This document shows positions 1 through 12,300 of a stretch of DNA of 64,000 nt, piece by piece. Under the pieces are notes generated by a model. The model did no database searches, was not told where the DNA came from, and saw nothing but the letters and a program-made list of their open reading frames with translations. Position numbers and translations under genes: made by a program. Within the stretch, counting starts at the first letter, position 1, and each line of letters begins with the position of its first letter. Source of the DNA: Paracentrotus lividus (lineage: Eukaryota > Echinodermata > Echinoidea > Camarodonta > Echinidae). The stretch covers positions 6,385,128 through 6,449,127 of the forward strand of contig CALNVZ010003432.1 of assembly GCA_940671915.1 (NCBI GenBank). The letters run 5' to 3'.

Positions 1-189
1 ATGGTCATGTTTTACACAGATTCACATGAACAAGCACATCAAAAGTGAATTATTCAAAGCATTAACAACATCAGCTGATTGTACTAGAATTCTGTCCCAT
101 CGTGCATTGCAATGAACAAATTGAAAATGCAGGTAGTGGGAAGAATTTAAAATATTATTTATTTCTCTAACTGGTTTGTTCTATCATAC

Positions 190-325
190 CTTTGAAGGGC
201 CTCTTCTGGTATTGTATTGACGATAGTATCCACAAATTTGTTGCTAGGCGATGCTTCTTTGATTGCTGTGATCTCATTGGCTAAAGGTTTGAGCTTCTCT
301 TGCCATGATGATCCCTCTAGTTTGC
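190..325 (-). CDS. IMMT: MIC60 exon: mitofilin domain
   Basis: This 136-nt exon has acceptor TTTTACAG and donor GTATGA, phase 1 to 2. It encodes KLEGSSWQEKLKPLANEITA, IKEASPSNKFVDTIVNTIPE and EALQR, corresponding to the family's 'AVEAIK....D..F...L..IP...L.RG' block. The remaining mitofilin domain lies outside the window. Confidence 0.92.
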
Positions 326-3300
326 CTGTAAAAAAACCAGTGCATCATAGAAAATAGTAACCCATCTTCTGCATCAACAATGGTCACTTAGGATTAACCC
401 ATAGAGGCAACAGGCCATATGCATAAAACTAGTTAGTTACTGGGATCACCTCGCATCCAGTAACTGCTAACTGCAAGCCACACAGTGTTTCCCCCCCCCC
501 TCCCACCCCCACCAAAACAGAACTACGACTATGGTTAGGCAATCTTTTGATCGCATTCCTATGTCATTCAATAAAAAATCAATGGTCTATTCATTATCAT
601 GGTCATTGAAGAATGCTTGAACAGCTTCACAAGAAATGTTGCTAATGAAATAACATGATATCATTCTTTTGTACAGTAACTGTTTACCAGTTGTTGCATC
701 AGGCTTCTCATTCAAGTTACCAATTAATTATTCTTGCAGTTGGTATAAACTTGAATTTGTGTATATCGTCTGAGACACTGGAGCTTTTGTGAAAAATGCA
801 TTAAAAATATGCTAAATATGATAAATTACTCATATTTTTCTACCTACGGAACATTTTGTTCCGTAGTAAAACATCTTCTACATGTACATGTAGTACATGA
901 GACAGTTTTACTACGATATTGCAAAAACAAATTCAAGAACGCAGAGAAAATTTGCAATCTTCAATGATTAGTAAATTTGTTAATTCTTCTGAGGGCAGCT
1001 TGATTAATGCTATCACATCCTTGGTGCACATGACAGATAAAGATATGCCAAGGTAGTTACTACTAAGAATTTGTTAGGTTGGCTTGTACTTGAAGGAGAA
1101 TAGAAAGTAATCTCACCTGTTGCGATTGTTCTCTTGAGGGTTTCACACGCTAGCCAAAGTTCCTGTGCTTTCTGATTCTGTAGCTCCAGACCTGCTCTCC
1201 CTGTAGACAATCAAACCATACCAAGATTATTTCACCATAATGATAATGTTTTCTGTATTATTGTTAGTGTATTTCTAAAATGATCCTAATTGGGAGAAAA
1301 ACATTTCAGGAGAATTTCAACTTAAAATCCCGCATTTTCCATTATATTGTGTCTACAGTTAGGTGAGGCTAATCATAATTATATCATAAATGTTCCCATC
1401 ATTGGCGTAGATCTGAACAAACTTTTTTTGTTAGAGGCGGGGGGGGGGGGGGAATGATTAACCCCCACTAACAAAATAAAGTTACGCAGAATTTTGCCAT
1501 TCCCATCAAATGCAATCAGACTAAAGTTCTGGTTTTCTTTAGGTGTTTAGTTAGTCCACAGATACCATAGGACATATAGGACCATTCACTCCGTGGTCAG
1601 TGCTTGATACTGATCAAATAACTAACTTCAGCCTTGATATTAACCAGATACCTAACCCCAAACCTAAGTCTAAATCTAACATAAAACCCTATTGCTATCT
1701 CAACACGGACCCTACATCTTGGACACAAAAAAAGAGCCTGAAGCAATTGTCATCAGAGAAAATGTAACTTCTCCCTGACAATTTACCATGTTATTGAAAG
1801 GGAAGCCTGTACCTTCTACTGCAGCCTCTAGGTCCTCAAGTTTAGCCATAGCTCTAGCTCTAGTAAGTTGATGATAGTAGTATCATTTTAAACTTTCATT
1901 TGTACAACATATCCAGAGTCAGAGGGATGTTATCAAATGAGGCATGTAACCATGCAGTGCGATCTTTGGTGCTGAGCAGATTAGACTATGCAAATTCTCT
2001 GTTGGCTAATATCAATGTCTCTGATATTGAAAGGCTTCAGCGAATCCAAAATCGTGCTGCCCGCATTATTCTTAAAGCTAGGAAATTTGATCATGCCACA
2101 CCTCTACTACAAGATTTGCACTGGTTACCTGTCTCAAAGAGAATTTTGTTTAAAGTAGCTTTGATTGTTTTTAAGTCTATTCATAATTTGTCTCCTCTAT
2201 ACATTTCAAACATGTTTTCCTTCCTCACACAGTCAAATTACTCTTTACGATCTCGAACAGACCCCCTTCTTTTGAAAATTCCTAAGATCAATTCCAAAAA
2301 ATGTGAACAAACTATTAGTTTTGCAGGTCCCAAAATTTGGAATGGTCTTCCTCTTGAAATTCGTTCTTGTACAACAGTCCAAACATTTAAGAACAAATTG
2401 AAGACATATTTGTTCTCCCTCTAATCTGTTTATGTCAACTTGGAGAGCAAGTCACCTTTCTTACTTTGTCTTTTTTATGTGAAGCGCCTTGAGCAATTTA
2501 TTTGGAAGGGCGCTATATAAGAATATGTTATTATTATTATTATTATAGTAGTTATCTCTCTCCCGCTCCCGGACAGCCTAACACGAACCCTAACCCAGCA
2601 AATGTAAGTTTCCCTATAAACATTTCATATTATTGAAAGGGAAGCATTTACCTTCTACTACAGCCTCTACATCTTTAAGTTAAGCCATAGCTCCGGTAAG
2701 TTGATGATAATAGTTCTCCCTCAACTTTAATTCTACATCTAGCATGAAATAAAGCCAACAGCAATTGTCGGCGGAGCAAATGTAAGTTCCCCTATAAACA
2801 TTTCCTACGTTATTGAAAGGGAAGTCTGTACCTTCCACTGCAGCCTCTACACCCCTGAGCTTAGCCATAGCTCCAGTAAGTTGATGATAGTAGTTATCTC
2901 TCTCCTGTTCCCGGACAGCGCCCTCTTGGACAAGTAGCATACGATCAAAGTCCTGCTGTTGCTGTTTGAGCACGTCTGATAGGTGATCACTGTGAGCTGC
3001 AGCCTGACGTCTCAGCTGCAGTCTCAGCTCCTGTTCGGCTTCTTCCAGTAAGTCTTCTTGCTGTCAATTGAATCAATATTTAGGATATTGTTAGGAAGTT
3101 GGTTCTAATCATGTCCCCAGGAAAAAAATTAAGTGCAAATTTAAGTCTGCTTTATAGATTCTTTGTAAAACATCTCAAGGCCTTGGAAAATGTCTCCTCA
3201 TAATGAAATCTCCAAAATCTCCAAAGCATGTTGCGTACTATTGGCCACAACACTGCGTTCAAATCCCGATCATCACCACCTTTAAAGGTACTCTAGTCAT

Positions 3301-6300
3301 GACTAGGGCCTTATAAAAACAAAGTTGCTACATTGGAAGATGCTCTCATCGTGAGAGGAACTTTCAAACAGTCCCAAATCCACCTAAGTTTGTTGTAATA
3401 ATGTCAATCAGAATTATCTTTTCAAACTTCACACAATAGATTTTGAAGAACATTTTAAATGCTTTATTTTGATGTATTTGATTTGCAGTCATATTTTCAT
3501 TCCAAATTTGTTTTTTCTACTCCTTTTTAATAGTTCCAAATGATGATTTTTCGTTCTGAAAATATGACATAAAAGTTACAGTATGGGACTGGGTTAGCAC
3601 TAATAGAGCCTTTCAAATAAAATCTTTGAACCCTGTTTTCACAACGAAGTTTATATAAAGCCTTGTACACGACAGAATGCTGCCCTTAACTGACCTTTTT
3701 CTGGTAAAGTACAGCCAGGTCAGCGGCCTGCCTCTCAAGTTCCAGCATGAGCTTTGACTTGGTGACCCCTTCGTCTTCTTCTTTCTGTTTCTCCATGGCT
3801 TCAGCCAATCTCTTCTGTTCCATGGCTTGTTGCTCAGCGAGCTCTTTCTGTAGTTGATACACTCTACGATGAGCATGGGCTATTAGGGCGTTTAACTCCT
3901 CCTCTGTAAGCTTCTTACCTAAATTTAATAAAAATAAGAATTCTTTTACTCAGGCAATATTGTGCGAGTAATAAATGTTTGCTGAGCGAGCTCTTTGTGT
4001 AGCTGGTACACTCTACGGTGTGCTTGGGCTATGAGAGCATTCAGTTCCTCCTCTGTAAGCTTCTTACCTAAAATTAAAAAATACCAGTAAGAATTATTTT
4101 GCTCGGGCATTACTGTGTGTAATAAACGTTTGCTCAGGAAGCTCTTTCTCTAGTTGGTACACTCTACGATGGGCATGTGCTATCAGAGCATTCAGTTCCT
4201 CCTCTGTTAGTTTCTTACCTAAAAAATTCAAAAATTAGAATTCTTTTTACTTAGGCAATAGTGCATGTGTTATAAATGTTCACAGACATTGATTTTGTGT
4301 TTTCAATGTCGGAATGACACAGCATCTTTTCTTGCTAAAATGACAATGTTCTTGCTTAAATTTTCTCAAGAAGATCTCTATAATTACTATTTAGAATATT
4401 AGGAATAACATGAGAGTCATCATAGTAAAACTAAAGATATATTTCTATTTTTTGTTTAAAATAAAGTAAAATGCTTAGGGCTGCACAGGGGAAAGGTAAC
4501 TTGCCATTTGGTCTAAACCCACTTTGATTATTAATGCCTGTTTGGTGTCACCTCGCATGGTCTAATTCTATTTCGTCTACAACCAATTCGTTGATTTAAC
4601 TTTTGGTCCAATTGCCACTTTGCCTATTTACACTTTTGTGTAATTTCCATTTCATCTAATGTCCATTTCATCTAAAGCCCACTTGGTCTAACACCACTTG
4701 GTCAAACTGGTGACAAACTGGTGATAAACCAAATATTAATTTAGATATTAGACCAAAATGCAATCAGACAAATTGGCTATTAAGACGACATGGCAATTAG
4801 ACCAAGTGGTCATTAAACCAAGTGGGAATTTTACCAAGTATGTATTAGACTAAGGAAAACTTAGACTAAAATGTTAGTAGACCAAATGGGTTTGCCCATG
4901 TGGTATTAGACAAACAGAGAATTGGACCAACTGCTGTTAGACCAAGTGGATATAAACCTACCTTTCTTTCCAATCTTCGCCTCTGGCATCAAGCTTTGAA
5001 CTTCCTTCTTGAAGTCCTCTCTGCCTTTCTGAATAAGTTCATGATAGTTCTTCAGGATACGAGCTTCCTTTTGGGCTATTACAACCTGGAGCATTTAATA
5101 AAAATAATAATATGAAGTAATTTCATCTTTATGCGCTTTACAATTATTATGACCCCGGGCATCGGATGCTTGTAAGTTTATCTGACACCTGTCCAATCCC
5201 AAAGGGATCATTTTGAATCATGGCAGCCTTTACAACGCAGTTACAGTTACACCTGGGTGGGGAAAAGCATGCAGACAAAATGCCTTACTCAAGGAAAATT
5301 TACAAACATGATGGAATAACATCACTTCAAGAACAAGGTCTTCAATGCAGCCGACATTCTGCACTTTTTTTTTATAACTCTCTTTTGCAAACACAGGCTG
5401 AAAGAAAGCCAAAATAAGCTGGGCCTTTTTCAAAAATTGATACTATAAATTAAATATACTCAATCTGCATTTTATTAACTTGTCCTTGGTTTATACACGA
5501 AACTATAAATGTCATGCAGCTTCATTGTTCATACTGGGATTCCGGTTAAATTCACCCACTTGGCCCGAAATGGAACTGAATACCTTCAAGCCCTATACAT
5601 GATGTACAGAAAAAGAAGAAAAAAGACTGAACGCCTGAAATGGGATGGTAACGGGCCTGAGATCAGGCAAGAGCCCTGAAACTGGCATCCATACCATATA
5701 TGCAGTGCATCTCAGGAAAAAGTAAACCCAATATTGAGAGCCTCATATTTAAAATTGTATAGTTTCATTTTATGTGAAAGAGTAACCCATATTCTATCCA
5801 ATTATCCCAAACTTATACCTGTGTTACGGAAGATTGAGCACTTGAAATTTTAAACAACTCTGTAGAAATCAGCTTGTACCAAGTTTTTGCAGAAGCAACC
5901 TTGGCTTTCTGATCATTCATTCATTGTTTGAGGTAAGCCTTCCTGGGCCCATTCATAAGGGACAAGCAGTTATTTGGACTGTTCAAATACAAGGTTGCTT
6001 TTGCCTAAACTTGATACAAGGAAAATTTGACACTTTTTTTAAAAGCCTATATGCACATTCATCCGTCATAGCACAGGTTTTATGGCCTGGTCACAGCTAC
6101 ACGACGCACAGCCAGCGCTCAGAAAAAGTAGCAGTTTTGGGCAAAGCGTTGTCTTGCACTGGCTTGAAGCTGACACTCGTCGCTCACTCGTCGAGCGCGC
6201 TAGATGAACGCTTTTTGATTCGTCGTTGTGCGCAGTTGTGCGTCTGAAAATTTTGAGCATGCTCAAATATCTGGTCGAGCTCGACGCATGGATGTAAACG

Positions 6301-9300
6301 CCGGCAGAGCGCCAGATATGCGCAGAGGGCGCAGCACCAGCGCCAGACATTCGCAGAGTGCGCAGCGCCAGCGCCAGACACATGCAAACCACGCGTTTAG
6401 CATTCGTGACATGTGCATAGGTCCAAGCGTTGTGAATGCATTGCAAACAATCGAACCGTCAATGTGAGGGGCAACCACTTTTGTTTGCAGGTTGTGCGCT
6501 GTGCCTGCGCGGGTCATTCGTGTAGACAGCCAGAGCAAGCTGTGTATTAGTTGGATGCTTTAATATGTGCGCAGTGTATGCGCTGTGGGAGCGCTGTAGG
6601 AGCGTTGTGGGGGCGCTGTGGGAACGCTGTGGGAGCGCCCTACATACGCATTACCTTTTCCAAAATCATCAGAAAGTTCGACGCACAACGACGCACAGAG
6701 CTTATCTTCTATCTTTTTTGTGCGCTGGCTGTGCGTCGTGTAGCTGTGACCGGGCCATTATATTTGGTATCACTGGACAGAATATGAATCACTCTTTCGA
6801 CTGATATTAAAATTATTCCCACATTAGTAATGAAATTTTAATACGAGGCACTCAAAGCTGGGTTTACTTTTTTCTGGGATGCACTGTATTGCTTTTTATA
6901 TTCATGTGAAATCAACTTCAAAGTCAATAGCTCTCTCACCTCTGCAGTAGCTGATTCCAGGTCATAGGACATCTGATTGAGACTAGACTGAGCTCCGATG
7001 AGTTTAGGACTTGGTCCTGCAGAGCTCTTGACCTTCTTAGCCTCCTCTAACACTGACCTCAATTTGGCCAATGCTTGCCTGAGAGACACAACAATTTAAT
7101 TTTATTAGCTGGTAAAAGAATTTTAATGAATCCTTACTTTTTGTTAAGAATACATAGAATTTCATGATTTTTATATGATAATGCAGGTAACCCGTTGTCA
7201 AGTGTAAGATAAAATCAAAATGAGAAGGTTGCAAATTTGCACCCAAAAAAATGCCAAGGGGAAGGTATTTCAAACCATCGCTACCCCCCCCCCCCCCTCC
7301 TTCTTTCCCTACTCCGCGATCCCCAGCAAGAAGTAGGTTAAAGGTACAAAATTAAACAAGTTTCAGACCATGTATAGAATAAAAGTTTGTTCCAATTAGA
7401 GGAAGCTGTTGATTCCTAATAAAAATATATAGAAGCTTTTGAAATACTATCAGGTCTAAGCTTTCTGAAAATGTCAATGTGCTATGATAAAGGAAGGGTC
7501 ATGATTAATTCAACTGAAATAAATAACAAATCATTATCAATATTTGTATTCACATATACAATTGTCATTGTCTCATTGTACACATTGATAATATAATGTA
7601 TTTGGCAAGGGAGGGGGAGTGGGGGGGGGGGGACAATAGTTTAATTTTTCATCTTTTCAAATTCAATCAAACAATCTTTCATCGAATAAAATTTCAAGAG
7701 AGTTGACAGAGGATTTAGTAACTAACCTTGCTGCAGCCTCTTCTTTGCTGGCTTGTGTTACTGCCTGTAGTTTGTTTTCCGCTGCTACCACCACCTCATC
7801 CCACTGTTTGTTCTTCAATTCACCATTCTCGTCCTATGGATCAGCAAAAACACAAAAGAAGACAATGCTTTTACAGTTAAGTCAAGAAATAAGAAATTCC
7901 CAAAACGATCAAATACATGAGAAATTGAATTGCATACCAGAATTTTGTGCGCATACAATTGTTAGGAATGTTACAACGAATATTTACACCAAGAATTAGC
8001 ATTCTAGGAGCCTTATTTCATGATTTAGAGTAAAAAGTATGATTCCATGCATAAATTAGCATACTTAATTAATATAAATTAATCAGTGAACAAGATCTGA
8101 AGGGGGGGGGGGCCCAAAACAGATTTTAGGATTAATATGGATCTCAAAATTTATTTTATTGTTGGGATTGCCTTCAGCTATTAGTGAATCACCCCCCCCC
8201 CCTCCCTGTACAAACACACATATTCCCCAAAATCTCTGGACTGACTTAATTTGCAATTTGAAACTTTCATACATCTTGACCCCCTGCAAAAACATCAAGA
8301 ACTCCAACACTTTCTTGGTTTTAGAGTAACTGACCTTATCATCACCCATTGCCAGTTTGAGTTTATCTGTATGTTGTTTAGTAGCTTCCACTGCTTGTTT
8401 CTTGGATTCCATGGCAATACGTGTGGCTTCTACGCTGTCTGATATACAGCTACTCACAATGGCTTCGTATGCTAGGGGAAAATGTAATGTTTGAGATTAT
8501 GTCAATACAAGGGATAAACTTTTCATACACGAGTAGCCGAAATAGGATTTCATATAATAAAATACAAATGAATATGGGTCAATGAGATCATCAGCTTGTT
8601 CAATGAATATGCACGAGACTATTCACATAACTGTTATAAGGAAAAATGCAAAACTTAGAAAAATCACAACAGGGGTGGATGGGGGGGGGGGGGGGGTTGC
8701 ATTTCCGTTTGTACATGGACGTATTCTTTTTTTATTTTGTGATAAGATCTGAAGAACTATTAGTTTTTTTGCTTGTCAATCCATTTCCTTTAGACCTCCA
8801 ATGAGTAAATATTTCAAGACCCAATGTGACAACCTGCGATACTAGCAGCTTCATCAATCTCTTGTTCTAGAAGCTTCTCTTCCAGTTCTTGCTCCTCCTA
8901 GCTCCTCCTCTTTCTGGAGTGCAGCCTCCAGCTCCTGTGAAGCTTTAGGAGCTGCTGGAGAAACCGATTTAGCTGGAGCTTTAGTGACAACTGGAGATGG
9001 CTGTAGGGAGACAAAGTACAAAACATAAAGTTGTCATGTCATAATCTTCAACTGAATTCCATAGTCATCGTTTAAGAAGTGGATTATCAAGTAATGGCTT
9101 GTAAACCATTTTACCTGTCACACCACAGCTAAGGGCTTGTGGCTTGTAACAAGAGCTATTGATTTAGCTGGAGCTTTGCAGACCACGGTTTGGGATTCAG
9201 ATGACCCTAAAGGCTTAGTTGCTGGCTCTTATAGGACTACTGGAGATGGTGTAAGGAGACAAAGTTAAGTACAAAGTGGTCGGGTCAAATTTTCAGAGCA

Positions 9301-12300
9301 ATAGGAACTACTGATTTAGCTGGAGATTTGCTGATTGAGAATTGGGGTTTAGCTGAACCTAAAGGCTTTGTCTCTTTAGGACTACTGGAGATGGCTGTAC
9401 GCAGACAAAGTACAAAATATAAAGTAGTCAATTCAAAGCTTTCAGAGCAGAAGAAGCTGATTTAGCTCGAGCTTTGCCGACTGAGGGTTGGGGTTTAGGT
9501 GAACTAAAGGCTTTGTCTCTTTAGGGCTACTTGGAGATGGCTGTACCGCAGACAAAGTACAAAAATATAAAAGTAGTCAAGTCAAAGCTTTCAGAGCAGA
9601 AGAGCTGATTTAGCTCGAGCTTTGCCGACTGAGGTTGGGGTTTAGGTGAACTAAAGGTTTGTCTCTTTTGGACTATTGGAGATGGCTGTAGGTTGACGAA
9701 ATACAAATACGAGTTGTAAAGTCAAAGCTTTTAGAACATTAGGAGCTACTGGTTTAGCTGGAACTTTGCTACTGAGGTTTGGGGTTTAGGTAAACCCAGG
9801 GCTTGGGTTGCTGGATCTTTAGTAACTACTGGAGATGGCTGTAGGCAGACAAAGTATAAAACACAAGTGGATTAGTAAATTACGCGATGCCGAAATATAT
9901 GTCGCCCGCAAGGTAATTTCCCATTATATCACGATTAGTGCTATCACATAAGGCAAACGGAATAGAATCGGTAAAAATGGGAAGAATTAGCATTTGTAGC
10001 CAATGTACAATATAGGCAAAGTCAAAGGTCAAAGGGTCGGGTCAAAAGTCAAATCTGTGAAGAAGTTTTGTGTCCTCACCTAGTGCTATCCATAAGCAAG
10101 CGGAATCGAAATCGGATGAAAAATGGTGAAGGAGTAGCATTTTGTAGCCATTGTACAATATAAGTAAAAGTCAGGTCAAAGGTCAAAGGGTCAAAAGTAC
10201 AAAATTCCGCGAAGAAGTTTTTGAGTCCTCACCTAGTGCTATCACATAATGCAACGGAATCGAAATCGGATGAAGAATGTCGAGAGGGATAGCATGCTTT
10301 TTTAGCACATTAACAATATAGGTCAAAAATCAATGTCAAGTCAAAGGGGTCAAAAGTCAAATTCGCGAAGAGTTTTGTAGTCCTCACCTAGTGCTATCAA
10401 TAAGCAAACGAATGAAATCGGATGAAAAATGGCGAAGGAGTAGGCATTTTTTAGCAATTAACAATATAGGTCAAAATCAAGGTCAAAGGTCAAAGGGGTC
10501 AAAAGTCAAAATTCGTGAAGAAGTTTTGTAGTCCTCACCATAGTGCTGTCACATAAAGCAACAGAATCGAAATCGGATGAAAATAGGCGAAGGAGTAGCA
10601 TTTTGTAGCCAATTAACATGTATAGGTCAAAAATCAGGGTCAAAGGTCAAGGTAAAATTTTGTGAAGAAGTTTTTGTAGCTATACCTAGTGCAATCATAT
10701 AAAGCAAACGGAATCGAATCGGATGAAAAATGCGAAGGAGTAGCAAATTGAAGATTTGATCACATACGGACGCACGACGGACGACGGACGGACGGACGGA
10801 ACACACACACACACATACGGAGCCCGTTCATAGTCCCTCCTCGAACTCGTTCGGCGGGGGCAATAAAGTAGTCAGTCAAAGCCTTCAGAGTAGTAGAAGC
10901 TGATTTAGCTGGAGCTTTGCCGACAGAGGGTTGGTTTAGGTGAACCTAAAGGCTTTGTCCGGTCTTCAGGGACTATTGGAGACTAAGTAAAAAAGACGAA
11001 GTGTGAAAGTGGTAGAGGGATGAAATACTCCCGGATCAAAAGACTTTGGATACACATCTTGAAGCTTGTGAAAAGATGAGATATCTACAGTAGATGTGTG
11101 CAAAGTTTGTAGAACGTATAAGACACATTTATGGGGCCATAAAGATACAAAGGCTAAGAATAATGGAGACATAATTGTGTTGGTCTAGCCTGATACAACA
11201 AATTTCTAGCAATAATCACTATTACTCTTCTGTCAGTTTGTTTGACATTTGATTTATGAATATCAGGGTAGCAAGTAAGGAGATTCTCCTGTATTTATTT
11301 TAAAAGCTAGAATGTAGACATATACTTACAGTTTGTTGTAGGAATTTCACTGGCGGAATGCAGCCTTTGTGAGCTACATGTAAACAAAGATAATATATAT
11401 CATATTATCAATATTATCTTGAAACTTGATTACATTTGACAACAGGAAAAAACTGACTGTTTGGATCTTGGAAAAATGTTTTTCAGAGACCAAAATCTAT
11501 TATTGTATTTACATTGTTTATTTGTATGTTATTTTTATTTCATTTAATAAAAAGCTTGTGAGGGGCAAAAACAAAAAAAAAAATTGGACGATAACATACC
11601 TGATAGGAATCAAAGGTTTCTTGCCTCCCCCAAGAGCCATCGGATCGGCCATCTTGGCATCTCCTTTTGAATCCTCATCAAAGAAGTAAGGGAAGACATC
11701 AAGAAGCAAAGGCCAATTACTCTCCATTTGCTTCCTGAATTCTGGATCAGCCTTGGCGTAGGCTAGAGTACCAACCGTTGCTGCTACTCCTACAGCCAGA
11801 CCACCCAAGATCACCTTCCCGGCACCACCAGATCTGTAGAATTCAAACACCAAAGAATTAATGCATTTCGTAATTCATGCATTACCAACGTTTATGAGAG
11901 TCCTACTTTTCCTTATGGGTCAACAACTTACTTTTCCCAACAGGCCTAGCAAGTTGTGAGTGAGAATTGAAAAATAAAAGAAATATTTAACTGAAAGATG
12001 AATCCCAAATGCAGGGAAGAATAAGGATTAATGAGTAGAACTACAAGGGTGACCCCCCTCCCCCCCAAAAAAACTGTAGTGTTTACGTGAGATTTGTACC
12101 GGTAATTAACCCTTAGCGTGCCACCGACACGTTTTCGTGCAATTGTACTTATTATCTATACAATCATAATAATTCATTTTCTCTTTAATGCTGGCAGTAT
12201 AGGGTTGGCAAAAGAGCACAGTTGATTGTATTGTGTCTGTGGCTCGATTTCCAGTCATTTACACCAAGCAAGATTATTTCATGCCATTTTAAAACAGTTA

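Noticed and set aside
1900-2424. Intact host gene or active retrotransposon
   Set aside because: It is only the RT C-terminal end of a LINE, 5'-truncated with no endonuclease or catalytic core.
6066-6804. Several overlapping open frames on both strands
   Set aside because: They lie inside a GC-rich inverted-repeat element; overlapping frames on both strands reflect composition, and none resembles a known protein.
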